Source: Posidonia oceanica
Lineage: Eukaryota > Streptophyta > Magnoliopsida > Alismatales > Posidoniaceae
Direction: 5' to 3'
Assembly: GCA_037176725.1 (NCBI GenBank)
Contig: JAZBRS010000044.1
Coordinates: 2,604,001 to 2,668,000 of the forward strand
DNA: 64,000 nucleotides
Shown in pieces: positions 31,574-43,074 of the stretch. Each line of letters starts with the position of its first letter. Position 1 is the stretch's first letter. Made by a program: the position numbers and the translations under genes. Below the pieces are notes generated by a model. It made no database searches, was not told where the DNA came from, and saw nothing but the letters and a program-made list of their open reading frames with translations.

Positions 31574-32248
31574 CTGTACAAGCGTGCTGCAAGAGTCCTC
31601 CACCACAAAGAAGAGTTACCATTCTTAGAGCTTGAGGGAAGGGGCAAGAAGAAGACCACTGGCTATACACTTGAAGGGATCACCGATGGCATGGCCCAGG
31701 TTTCAACTCAATAGAAGCAAAAAGGGCAAAGGGACCCCCAACACCAATCTAAGCAATCATTTCTGGCCCAAGGCAACTGACCAGTATCAGCCAGAGTAGT
31801 ACCAAGGGCAACCAGTACAGTACTAGGGACATTTGGTGCAGCCAGTACAGCACCAACAACAACAGCCTCCTGATTACCTAGTACATGCCCAGCAAGGATG
31901 GACAAACAATGGATACCAGGGGCAACCACAGGGGCAAAAGAGCTACCACAGTGTCCCTCCGCCACGAAGCTACAAAGACCCTAAGAGGCAAAATTATCCC
32001 TCGCTTCCTAAATCAATTCCTGATACATTCAGGATGCTGGTTGAAAGTGGAGATCTACGTCTCCCAGAACCCAGTCCAAGTCCTCCCAATGCTAATATGT
32101 CCAAATACTGCCCTTACCACCAGAACAATGGGCATACCCTTGAAAGTTGTTTCACTGTCAAAGATAAAATACATAATCTTAATGATAAAGGTGAAATCAT
32201 GTGGTCCGAGCTTAAAGCCAGACTGGAAGCAACTCAAGGGGACTAGCA
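31574..32248 (+). pseudogene. Element B gag C-terminal part with CHHC zinc knuckle
   Basis: The gag frame continues to about 31710 (KKTTGYTLEGITDGMAQ), then shifts. A Gln/Pro/Tyr-rich stretch, with CAG-like codons reading TAG at about 31798 and 31824, leads to the open frame 31833-32246. That frame contains C-P-Y-H-x4-H-x4-C at 32109-32150, then FTVKDKIHNLNDKG. The knuckle has His in place of the second Cys of the classic C-x2-C-x4-H-x4-C motif. Elements C and D have the same arrangement. Its role would be binding the element RNA for packaging. Confidence 0.8.
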
Positions 32249-32769
32249 AGTGATGCTGATACATCAAGAGCCCTTGTTCAACCATCGAGCGGCTCACGCG
32301 AATGCAGAGATCATCCTATCAGCTGCTCGATCTGAGTTTGCTACCATCCAGTGCATACGAGCATATCTAGAACAAAGCCCATCAAGCAAAGAGGATCCTG
32401 ATTTTAAGGCACCCTCAACAACCACTCTGAATTCTCATGTGCTCCAGAACTTAATAGAAGAAGATTTATGATGAGTACACTAACACTGATTGGTGCAATG
32501 AGAAGATAGTGAACTCTTAGATATTCCAGGACTTAATAGAAGAAGACCAGTCACCCAGGCACGATGAGTATGCTGACTCGGACTGGTACGACATGGAGGC
32601 TATACTCAACTCACCGCTCCCAGTAGCACAAGCAAGAGTTGATCCTCCTCCCAACCACCCGATCCTACCAGAGGGTACACTAGGGGCAATCAGGAACACT
32701 ACGGTTGTAAAAGAAAGGTTATTACAGAACCCATCCGTAGTCACACTTCAAGAGGAGGAGGAAATCTGA
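32249..32769 (+). pseudogene. Element B gag-pro spacer remnant
   Basis: Two open stretches are 32250-32471 (NAEIILSAARSEFATIQCIR) and 32521-32769, which has no ATG and reads DLIEEDQSPRHDEYADSDWY, then acidic and Pro-rich text to a TGA. They resemble the acidic linker between gag and protease, or protease and RT, but no protease, RT or integrase motif follows. Stops at 32469-32517 separate them. Function unknown. Confidence 0.5.
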
Positions 32770-35351
32770 TAGCCTCACTCCAAGACAAGGCCACCAGAGG
32801 CACACTGCCTGGAACGGGTCAGAACGAGTCCAACTCTGACCCTCTGAAAGCATGGATCGGGCGCAAACCAAAGGAAAGACAAGAATATGCGCCACAAGCA
32901 CCTGACTACTACATGCCAGAGGCAGACTTCTGCAGTCACCCCTTTGGTAAGCCCCCTCATTTGGGAAGGGAGGTGCGAAGTTCCACTGAACCCGACTGAA
33001 GACAGTGATTAAGTCAATTGAAACATGTAAATAAGACTTTTTCTTTCAGTACTCTGTTTTCCTTTATTTATCTCTAATGCTAAGTTAGATTATAAGTAAT
33101 AAATAATAAAAATGACTGATGAGTATGGACTATACCCGACAACTTAAAAGCATTAAGCAGAGTTGCCAAAATATTACCTAAGGTTCCTAAGAAGAGATCG
33201 TGACACCCAGGGAAGGTCCAACTACTGGTTGTGACAACCTAAAGGCAACTTTAGATCCATGGGAGTTGCATACAGTACACCCTTAATTAGCATGCCAAAA
33301 TCCAGAAAGAACTAAAGACCAAACCTTAGCCAAAGAAAGAAAGTTGTGTCCCAAATAAAAAAGGAAGCTGAACAACTAGGGTAACCTCAACCTTGTCCTA
33401 TCCGCACATACACTTGCACGGGGAGGTAAGAGAAAGGCTGGCTCAGAGTAGAGGCTAATGGTATGAGCCGTTCGCCAAATAAAGTGTCCAGAAAAGAAGG
33501 CAGCAAAGAAGCTGTCCAAATAAAGAGAGGAAAGAATGCAGCAAAGAAGCTGTCCAAGTAAGAAAAGCAATAAAAAAAAGAGACTGTCCCAAAATAGAAT
33601 AAAAGAGGCCAACAAAGAGCTGTCTTAAGAGTGAAAAGAAGGTAGCAAAGAAAGCTGTCCATAAATTGAGAAAAGAATCCTAGAAAATTAAGAGGCGTAA
33701 AACAGGCAAGTGGAACTCAAACTTGAGCCAAAGTCAAGAGCTTGCCGCACTTCAAACCTCCTCCACCTATCTCACTCACAGGCAAGGGGCAGGGAATCCT
33801 AGAAGTTCAAGGACTAAGTAAATGATGGAAACAACAATCAACTAAGGCTAGTATGAGGTCCTAAGTTCTCAAAAGACAAAGCATATTAGAAGGGAAAAGT
33901 TCTCTCACCTTAGATAATATGAGGCAATACTGCAGAATCTATAAGTAGAAGGTTATGACCATACTCATCAATCCAAAAATAAAAAAATATCAAAAAATCA
34001 GAAAATCCCAAAATACGAAAAAATCAGAAAACCAGAAAACCCACAAAAAAATCAGAAAGTCTAAAAATTCAAAAAATCCAAGGAAAACCCCTAAAGAGAA
34101 GCACCATCCACCCTACATACAAGTGAAAACTTAGTAAGTAGGAAAACTGGAATTAGTCTGCCAGTGATGCAAAAATCATCTCACCTTGGATTTGGAGTCA
34201 ACGTCCTACTCAAGCGTGCCTCACGGCTTGGGTGCGTTTTCTCAACAAAGACATTGCTTCTGCAATAATCTTTAGAGCATCCACGAATGACTCACAATTT
34301 GCGTCTACTAGGCTCCAGTTTTCCATTTCTTAGCTGAGGCCAAGACTAATTTCCTCCACCTAGTTCTCAAGCAATGTTGATTAAGGGATTACTTTTATAA
34401 CTTAGTCAATCTCCCTAGGAACTGGGAAAGGTTCACCTGTGATTACTAACCTCTTTTGTTAAGTGTGCAGGTATAAGTCTCACAATCTGAAGAATGAGCT
34501 CACGCCTAAGGGGCTCATATAGTGTGCAAAGGCACACCCACTTTGACTAAAAGGCAAACCCTGGTTTGGCAAAGGAAGGGTTCACTCCTTCACCCGGTTC
34601 TTTAATCAGAGAACTCCTTTATTTGCCAAATCGAGTTGTGGGACGACAGTCCTTTCTTGAGAGTACTGGTCACACTCGAGGATGGAAAACACTTGACCAC
34701 AACAAATTGCATTCATTCATTTTGCATATGTCCATATGGTTTGGGACCAACCGTACCCCACCGGCCTAACCTAGCATATGGACCATTCATTACATCGTAT
34801 GTTGCATTTGCATTTGTCTGCTTGAATCGTGCATCCATGCATTTTCTCATATCATTGGAAGTGGAGCACGGACAGAGCCAAATGACCTTCAAGATTGTTA
34901 GAAACCCTTAGGACATGTGATTCTCCTAGAGCCAACCTAGTTCCTACCTATCCTTCTATCAATTCCAATCCGAGTAAAATCTCAAACATGATGCCACAAG
35001 AACACTCCTTTTCGATCGTATAAGGGTAACGCCCCACGATCTCCTCCTTAGCTACTGCCCTATTGAAGTATATCTCTACATGGTTGACCTGGTCTTGACA
35101 TCGGCTGCGACACACAGTACCGACTTCACCCCTCCATGCCTGAGCCTTCAATATGATGGAAATTAATTGAACCACTCGGCCGTGCGGCAATCTCCCGACA
35201 CCGAGTTAGTTCACCCCTTCTTTTTATCTTTTTTCATCCCTAGTGGCGGGTTGTTTGAGACGGAGCTCCCCTTTTCAGGAAATGTTCAATAGGACATCGT
35301 TCTTACCTTGTAGCCGATCTTGTTCCAAGATCAACTCCAAGGAGGGGCATC
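32770..35351 (+). other. Element B 3' non-coding region ending in a polypurine tract
   Basis: There is no pol domain in any frame. It holds a degenerate purine-rich repeat of about 45-60 bp around GCAAAGAAGCTGTCC (33470-33665), an A-rich low-complexity stretch (33965-34095), and otherwise unique sequence. The polypurine tract CAAGGAGGGGCATC (35338-35351) abuts the 3' LTR. ORFs on the minus strand through the purine repeat are composition artefacts. The lack of pol in ~6.6 kb of internal sequence makes B a gag-only, non-autonomous element. Confidence 0.75.
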
Positions 35352-36694
35352 TGTAGATATCCCATTTTCGTATTTCTGAGAGTTCTTAGAGGATAGGAAC
35401 TAGCTAGGTGCCCCATATCACACAACTAAGGCTTCATAACACTTTTTCCAAATTTTCCGTGATTTGTTTAAACATCGCTTGATTTTACTTGACTCAAGGT
35501 TATTAGCTGTAGCATAGCTAACGCACTCAGACTCGTGGCAAGTCCGAGTACCTCAAGTACCCTTTATTCCTACTCAGATTAGTGGCAGATTTGAGTTAAA
35601 GATGATGTTTTTACGATTTCATGAGATTTCTGAAGTTTTTCGTGCTTTTATCATATTCTCTGGATTAACTTAAAAGACAGGGTTAAAAATGCAAAAAGAC
35701 TAGCTAGTTGCCTCCCAGAGTGGCGTCACAGCTAGACGCCATTCAGAGCGGCGACTGGACAATGCAGGCACCAGGTAGACAGGCAGCTAGCATCCTTTCT
35801 CTCTCTCCAGCTTAAATATCAATATCCTAGGCATTAATATAACATATGGGGGATTTATAAATTATTACAACATTTTTCCCATAAATTATCGATATTTATA
35901 TGATTTTCTAGCATTTAATGTATGATATAAAATATATATCATAAATAATTAATCAAAGAACAATCTATAAAATCCTTGGTGGCTTCAAATTAATATCTTG
36001 ATTTTTAACATGTTTTAATGTGCTAATCCAATCTCTCAAAATCATAAACCAATCCCTTAAAATCAGAAACAAATATTTTAGTTGCCTGGAATAGTGCAGC
36101 AGCTAGGCACTTGTGTGACAGGCGACTAGCTGATGTGGACTCCGCTGACCTAGTCTTGTGGAGTTTCCATGGCATTTCCATGATCTTTTTGGGAGATATT
36201 TGTGCCAATCGCTTGCCTATGTGGTGACTAGCCATAAATATCGACTTTCTTCTAGAAACTTCTAGAACCTTCCAAGCTATGAGCCACCCGTGTCCCACGA
36301 ACCTATAAATAGGCCTCGTGAGTTAGTGCTCGGGGGATATCAAAAAAGAGGCAATTTTAAGATTTTTAAGGTTTAAGGAGGCCACATTTAGAAAGAGAGA
36401 GAGTCATCTTCTAAGAGAGAAACCCTAGCCTCCATTATCGATCCCAGAGATCACCATATCCCAACCTAGATCCCCGAGATCTCGAGTCTAGCCAGAGCTC
36501 CGACCGTGCCTCCACTTCCTCGCTCCATTGCATACAGCACAAGGGTGAAGGGAGTATCTTCTTCCAATCTACTTTTTCATTACATTATTGCATTCCTTAG
36601 CATAGGACCCATAGCATAAGCATGCGGGGAATAACCTCCGATTAGTATTAGATTTATTTGTTCATATCATTCTCTGTTTTCTTTATTATCATTT
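35352..36694 (+). mobile_element. Element B 3' LTR, first part, split by a solo alpha LTR
   Basis: It starts TGTAGATATCCC after the polypurine tract and matches the 5' LTR from 27208, with the TATA box at 36304-36311. It stops at 36694 within TTATCATTT, where the alpha LTR was inserted, and resumes at 41365 with ACTACACACGAACTC; the uninterrupted 5' LTR copy at about 28528 reads straight through. Confidence 0.93.
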
Positions 36695-36803
36695 TGTAGA
36701 CACTCCATTTTGACAGGCTGAATTAGTAGATCTCTCTCTGGTGGCTTCAAAACCCTAAATCTTTTCAAACCCAAAACGCTACTTTTCAAACCAAAATCCA
36801 ATC

Positions 36804-36849
36804 TAAACCCTAAACCCAAACCTAAACCCTAAACCCTAAACCTAAACCC
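36804..36849 (+). repeat. Plant-telomere-like CCCTAAA repeats in the solo alpha LTR
   Basis: Six tandem TAAACCC or near-copies (TAAACCCTAAACCC, a short AAACC spacer, TAAACCCTAAACCC, TAAACC, TAAACCC). Looser AAACCCTA words occur in the heads of the other alpha LTRs, so this is a local expansion of LTR sequence rather than a relic of a chromosome end. Confidence 0.75.
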
Positions 36850-37694
36850 ATTTCAAAAACCTAGGAAAAATCACTCACAAAAACTTAGAAAATCCCACTT
36901 AAAAATCTAAGAAAACAAATTTAAAATCTAAGAAAACAAATTCAAAACCTAAGAAAACAAATTAAGAAAGCATAGGAAAAACAATTAAAAACTTTAAGAA
37001 AACAATTAAGGAAAACAATTCAAGAAAAACAATTAAAAAACTTCAAGAAAACAATTAAGGAAAACAAATCAAAAGTTTAAGAGAAACAATTAAAATACTT
37101 AGAGAACAATCTAGAAAAAAGAACAAACAAAAACAATTAAAAAAGAAAAGCATAAAAAAAAATCAAAAACCCTAATTAAAAAGATTTTTAACAATAAAAC
37201 AATTAATCAAAGAAAAAAAGGAAAAACACATAAGGATAAAACCAATTAAAAAAACTTAAACAATTAAAAAACTTAAACAAATTAACAAACTTAAAAACAA
37301 TCAACAATCAAAATCAAAAAGAAAAACTTAAAAATCTTAACAAAAACTTAATTAAAAAACCTAGGCAAACAAAAACTTAATTAAAAAACACTAAGAAAAC
37401 ATTTAAAACCCTAACAAACAACCACTTAAAAATCCTCAAAACTTAAATCCTCTTTCCCTTTCCTTTTCTTCTTCTTTTTCTTTTCTTCATTTCCATTTCT
37501 TTTCTTTTTCTCCTTTCCCTCTGGCCCAAGCCCACTGCCTTTTTTCTTTTCTTCTTCCACTCCTCCTCAGCCCACGGCCCACTCTCCTTCCTCCTCTTCT
37601 TTTCTTCCTTTTCCCAGCACTCCATCTACAGCAAAGCCACTCTCTCCCTCCATTTTTTTTTTCTCCCCCTGTTTTTTCAAACCACTGCATCTGT

Positions 37695-37715
37695 CCCCCC
37701 CCCCCCCCCCCCCCC
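37695..37715 (+). repeat. 21-base C homopolymer
   Basis: Uninterrupted run of 21 C in the pyrimidine-rich part of the solo alpha LTR. The other alpha LTRs lack it. Its length is uncertain because such runs are hard to sequence. Confidence 0.85.
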
Positions 37716-40544
37716 TCATTTTCAAAACTCGATCACCTCCATCACTTCCTCCTTACCTCTTCTCCTTCACCAACACTTCACTTCCACCAGACCTCTTCAA
37801 CTCCTCCCTTAGATCCTCTTCATCTCTTCAGCACCACCACCCTTTGCCAAAAAAAGACTCCACCAGAACTCCACCATAACCGGCCTCCTCCAGCCCTCCA
37901 ACACTACCAGAACTCCTCCATAACCGGCCACCCCCAGACCTCCATCACCTCCTCTTCATCTCTTCAACACCTCCACCCTCTAAAAACAGAAAACAGCTCC
38001 ACCCTCTGAAAACAGAAAAACACCCTCAGCCCTCCAACTCCTCTTCACCCACTCCACTTCCTCAACTCCTCCACGACCAGCTCCTCCACAGCCAACACCC
38101 CCTGACCAACTCCTCTTCACCCACTCCCCTTCCTCTTCACCTCCACGACCAGCTCCTCCACAGCCAACACTCCCAGACCAACTCCTCTTCACCCACTCCA
38201 CTTCCTCTTCACCTCCACACCCTCTGCCACAGATCACCTCCCCTTCACCTCCTCCTTACCTCCTCTCCTTCACTCCACGACCACCAAAACTCCTCCACAC
38301 CCTCTGCCACAGAAAACACCCCCAGCCCTCCATCACCTTCACTTCTTCTTCACCACCACCCTCTGCGAAAGACAAAGCCCAACTCCTACACAGACCATCT
38401 CCTCTTCATCTCCTCTTCACCACCCGACCTCCACCATAACAGAACTCCCCCATAGAACCCACAAACACCCACAGAGAGCCCACAACACTCATAGACCTTC
38501 CACCCACCTTCCAACACTCCACCACACCTACACGAACCCACCTGCAACCGCCCGAAGCCACAGAGAACCCAAAAGAGACCCACCTGCAGACAATTACCCA
38601 AAAAAGCCAAAGAGAAAGCCAGGCGGAGAGAGGGAGATCCGATGCTTCTCAGAGCTCCAGAGGATGCCTACGAACCTGCTCCGCTCCAACCGCGCGCGTT
38701 CCGCCGCCTCTGGCACCCCCTCCGCTCGTGACGCCACAGGCCAGTCAAGCCCGAGGTTGTCAGGAGTCTCTACATGCGCCCACAGGTAACTCTCTCTTCT
38801 CGGAGGTTTGTGACCTTCGTCTCATGCTTTTTCGCTTTTATTTCATGCGTTTCGGCCCCTGGTATGCCCTCCCTAACTTGCCAGAGCCTCCTTCTTCCCC
38901 AGCGTCGATCGTCGATGCAACCAGCCGAGCTCGCTCCAGACCACTCCGCCGCCCCCCGCTCGCCTCCAAATCACTCTGCGAGACGTCTAGAAGCCCCGCT
39001 GAGCTCCGCCTGCCCTCCGCCACCGCCTGCAGAGCAGCCTCCACCCGTGATTTGCCGCAGCTCGTCGAAGGCCATCGAGGGCACTGTAGCACTGTGCTTT
39101 TTTTTAAAAAAAAATTAAGTTTCGTATAGTTTAGATGCATGCATTACTGTTAATTCCTTAAGTTTTAAATATTTGCAAGTAGGTCCTGCAATAGTTAAAT
39201 GTTTGTTTGATTTAGTTTTTTTTTTAAATTGCAGCAAAGCCCTTAGATTATTTTTATTTGCGTTCAGGTCCAATATCAACTGCTATCATTTAATTTTATT
39301 TTTCTAACTTTATTGCATTGCTCATAAATCCTACAGCCTATTTTATTTGCACATGGATCCTGGCACAGTACACATTCACTGCATTTTGTTTTTTCTATTT
39401 GCATTTGCATCCCCAGCATTTTAAATAATTGCATCTAGATCCTGCATCAACTAAAGTCATTTAATTTGCATTTTTTGACTTTAATGCATTGTAGGAAACC
39501 CCTGTAGCTTTTAAAAATTGCATTTAGGTCCTGTCTAGTTGTAAACTTGATTTAAATGTGATTTTTTAACTTTATTGCATTGTAAATGAGTCCAGAAGGT
39601 TTTAAAATTTGCATTTGGGTCCTGTTTTGTTATAAACTTGATTTAAATGTGAATTTTAATCTTATTACATTGCAATAAAGTACAGTAAGTTTTAGAAACT
39701 GCATTTAAGTCCAATTTGTTCTAAATTGAGATTTTAAATGCAATTTTTAAGCCTTATTACCTTGTAAATAAGTCCTAAAGGTTTTGAATATTACATTTTT
39801 GTCCAGTTTGATTCAAATTGCGATTTAAATGTTACTTTTCAACCTTATTACATTGCAATAAAGCCCTACATGTTTTGAAAAGTGCATATAAGTCCTGCAT
39901 GCATCCAGAGGCCATCAGATATCATTCCATGCACACATTGGCATTGCATTTACATCCTGCATTGCATATAAGCCCAGCATGCATTTATTTTTGCACATTA
40001 ACTACCATTCTGCATTGCATATCACTTGTCCTGCATTCTGCATTGCTTATAGGCCCACCTTTGCATGCATTCACCCACTTTTGCACAGCACTTTGCATTT
40101 AGATCCTATACTTTTGCATTATCGCACATAGGTCCCTGTAGTTTTTCTAAATCACACTTAGGTCCCTGCATTGCATTTTTGCATGTATTTGCATTCCCAT
40201 GTCATCAATCATTGCATCTTTGCATCCATTCAAACATCCTCAGCACTTCTGCATGCATACATCCTGTTTTGCACATCCTTAGGGACTATTTGCACTTAGG
40301 CCCCTACCTTTTCTGGCCCTTGAGCCTTCTGACTTGAAACCTCAATAACTTTTGATCGGACCGTTGGATTTCCACGATCTAACTGTCTAGGTCTTCCTGG
40401 TTGAATGATCTTTCATTCTAACCCAAGTTATCTCAGATCAGGCCTCAGATTCTCAAGATAAGTCCATCTGAACACTGCACAGCACTCATTGCTCCTTCAT
40501 TTGCATTGCATGCATCGTTTTGCATGCCCGCATCTGTTTTCGCT

Positions 40545-40690
40545 TGTTTTTGCACCGTTTTGTGTGTCCGCTTTCCTTTTCGCTTGCTGTTGCACCGTTT
40601 TGCGTGCCTACTTTCGTTTCTTGCACCGTTTTGCATGCCTGCTTTCGTTTCTCACACCGTTTTGCGTGTTAGCTGTTGTTTTCCTTTGCA
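40545..40690 (+). repeat. Contracted 30-bp minisatellite in the solo alpha LTR, 4-5 copies
   Basis: Units of TTGCACCGTTTTGCGTGCC type, corresponding to 8620-9100 and 54170-55110 but far fewer. This accounts for part of the shorter LTR. Confidence 0.8.
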
Positions 40691-41364
40691 TGTCGCTTGC
40701 ATGTGTATGATTTTACCGCCGTTTTGTTTTATCGCCTGCATTTGCATTTAGGGCAGTGATGCTTACTGCCTGGAGTTCTCACGGACCAGGGTTCGTCCAA
40801 TTCGGAACACAGACAGTGCTGCTTAGCACTTAGATTGCACGTTTAATTCCTTGCACGCATTCCATCATTTAGAGCACACATCTGAGCATCTAATTAGGCA
40901 TTCATGGCACTTAGGCATTCAAAGCATGCATCTCCCTTCGTATGCGAGCGTAAGCCTAGAAAGACCGATTCTCGGGCGTGTCAGGGGTACCTAACACCTT
41001 CCCTGCACGTAACAGGAGTCCTTACCCTTTCTCATGGCCCGCAATGACCATATTGCCCTCATCCTAGGCACGAGTCACATCAATTGCATCTCATTTCATC
41101 TGCATTGCATTGCAATGCACCTTTTGCTTGGTTTTGTGTGTTTATTCACGTATTTCCCCTGTTTTCCATGTCTCCCGACTTAATAGACATGGTGGCGACT
41201 CTGATTTGTCTTATCTTTCCTTTTTTCCCCTTTTTTTTTAAGTGTTTTCTAGTCAAGTCTTCCTTCTCGGATACACCCGCTAATAGTGAACCTGATTCTG
41301 ATTGGTGCACGTGAGCTTTGGCAACGTGCATGGACGATCCAAACACCGGGATTACTACACATTT

Positions 41365-41603
41365 ACTACACACGAACTCACCCAAATCTATCTTTATTTG
41401 TTTTGAAGGAAAGGAATACACTCACGTAACACGAGGAAGCCACTAGACGACATCCTGTCATCGATCCAGTAAGCTGAGTACCCACATCATCTACATCTCC
41501 CTAGGTGCCTTGTCCGCCCATTGATAAGTGGCGATCACAACAAGTTGACAACGTTGTGGAAGCGTCGTCATCTTCATAGACACCCCCATAATCCACATCC
41601 ACA
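41365..41603 (+). mobile_element. Element B 3' LTR, second part
   Basis: It continues from 36694 after the solo alpha LTR and its duplicated cattt, matches 28533-28771 of the 5' LTR, and ends CATCCACA. The TSD cacgc of element B follows at 41604-41608. Confidence 0.92.
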
Positions 41604-41608
41604 CACGC

Positions 41609-41655
41609 GAGCTCTGACAGCGTGCATGGACGCGCCAATTTTTAGGGTTACTACA
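41609..41655 (+). mobile_element. Element A 3' LTR, last 47 bp
   Basis: GAGCTCTGACAGCGTGCATG and on to GGTTACTACA resumes the LTR that broke at 27207. The joined text matches the tail order of the alpha LTRs (CGGTGCACG, GAGCT, GGCAGyGTGCATGGAC, TTACTACA). The base after 41655 starts the older element E; agcat (41656-41660) is the expected right TSD copy of element A. Confidence 0.85.
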
Positions 41656-42189
41656 AGCATGTAATCAAGACTTAATTAATGCAAAGATGTTCGTTATGCC
41701 ATTTGCTTGTGTGTTGAGTTTGCCTTTCCCAACTTGATGCATGTATGTTCTTACAAACCACATCTTGAGCTGCCTGTCCGGGTTGCTGCCAGAATACTGC
41801 ATGATACTGCATTGGAAAGCCTCTGTATTTCATCAAAATACCAGAATCTCTGTAGATCAATGTCGGAACTACTCCATGCAACTCCCAGGTAGGATACTCA
41901 GCCACAGCATCCATCAATCGCCCTGGAATCAAGCAAGGCCACCGAGCACTCTCACCTGGATCTTCCTCCAGGTTGGTACCCCTAACTACTCATTTGGCAA
42001 ACACGTCAGTTTTGTCGCCGTTCTTCACTTTTCGATGCCAAGGGCGCTTCGACTGTCCACTAGTATCCTTCCTGATACCAAGGGCATCTTTTCTACTGCC
42101 TTGTGGTATCACTCCCCCACCTTTCCCCAGGCTGACACCGTTAACTATCACAGGTCCATCTGCAGCTTCTGCCCCGCCTCCAGGTTCTG
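41656..42189 (+). mobile_element. Remnant of gamma-like element E: 3' region
   Basis: It aligns with element A 22529-22930 (GCATGTAAyCAA start, then the CACTTTTCGATGCCAAGGGC segment and CACTCCCCCACCTTTCC). It is therefore the 3' region of a related, older element into which both A and C inserted. Its start matches the point just after the DUF7745-like ORF of A. A 149-aa ORF at 41741-42190 is not shared with A. Confidence 0.7.
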
Positions 42190-43074
42190 ATGCTTCCGTT
42201 AACTAATCACTTTTCTTTTGCTTTCCAGTCAATGAGTCCGTAACTCATCCTTTCCGGTCGATAAGTCCGAAACTTATCACATTTCTTTTGCTTTTCCGGT
42301 CGATGAGTCCAAAACTCATCCTTTCCGGTCGATAAGTCCGAAACTTATCACTTTTCTTTTGCTTTCCGGTCGATGAGTCTGAAACTCATCCTTTCCGGTC
42401 GATAAGTCCGAAACTTATCACTTTTCTTTTGTTTTTCCGGTTGATGAGTCCAAACTCATCCTTTCCGGTCGATAAGTCCGAAACTTATCACTTTTCTTTT
42501 GCTTTCTGGTCGATGAGTCCGAAATTCATTCTTTCCGGTCGATAAGTCCAAAACTTGTCACTTTTCTTTTGCTTTTCTAGTCGATGGGTTTGAAACTCAT
42601 CCTTTCTGGTCGATAAGTCCGAAACTTATCACTTTTCTTTTGCTTTTCCGGTTGATGAGTCCAAACTCATCCTTTCCGGTCGATAAGTCCGAAACTTATC
42701 ACTTTTCTTTTGCTTTCGGTCGATAAGTCCAAAACTTATCACTTTTCTTTTGCTTTTCCAGTCGATGGGTTTGAAACTCATCCTTTCTGGTCGATAAGCC
42801 CGAAACTTATCACTTTTCTTTTGCTTTTCCGATCGATGGATCCGAAACTCATCCTTTCCAATCGATAAGTTCGAAACGTATCACTTTTCTTTTGCTTTTC
42901 CGGTCGATGAGTCCAAAACTCATCCTTTCTACTCGATAAGTCCAAAACTTATCACTTTTCTTTTGCTTTCCGGTCGATGAGTCCGAAACTCATCCTTTCC
43001 GGTCGATAAGTCCGAAACTTATCACTTTTCTTTTGCTTTTCCGGTCAATGAGTCCGAAACTCATCCTTTCTGGT
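42190..43074 (+). repeat. About 13 copies of a ~70-bp double-hairpin repeat in element E
   Basis: Each unit has the spacer CACTTTTCTTTTGCTTTTCC, then the first inverted repeat GATGAGTCCGAAACTCATC (arms GATGAGT/ACTCATC), then CTTTCCGGTC, then the second GATAAGTCCGAAACTTATC (arms GATAAGT/ACTTATC). The two differ at one stem position on each arm and both remain fully paired. Individual copies vary mainly in the loop (CCGAA, CCAAA). One copy near 42700-42770 lacks the first hairpin. The array is cut at 43074 by element C, whose left TSD would be ctggt (43070-43074). No PPT precedes the LTR there, which confirms an insertion junction. Confidence 0.9.

Larger units (their letters stand above)
36695..41359 (+). 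mobile_element. Solo alpha LTR, 4665 bp, with perfect TSD
   Basis: TGTAGACACTCC...GGGATTACTACA is flanked by cattt on both sides (36690-36694 and 41360-41364). It follows the alpha LTR order in shorter form: telomere-like CCCTAAA words, an A-rich G-poor tract (36880-37450), a pyrimidine/GC-rich stretch (37450-39100), GCATTT words (39120-40270), 4-5 minisatellite units (40545-40690), the conserved tail block (40957-41030) and a PBS echo TGGCGACTCT (41193-41202). With no internal sequence, it is the product of LTR-LTR recombination. ORFs within it are not shared with the other alpha LTRs. Confidence 0.95.

Noticed and set aside
36804..36849. Interstitial telomere from a chromosome fusion
   Set aside because: Only about six units, inside an LTR whose head is full of CCTAAACC-like words, and bounded by a clean LTR insertion with TSD.
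42190..43074. CRISPR-like array of regular repeats
   Set aside because: There are no unique spacers, the units are diverged head-to-tail repeats with internal palindromes, and the context is a plant retrotransposon.
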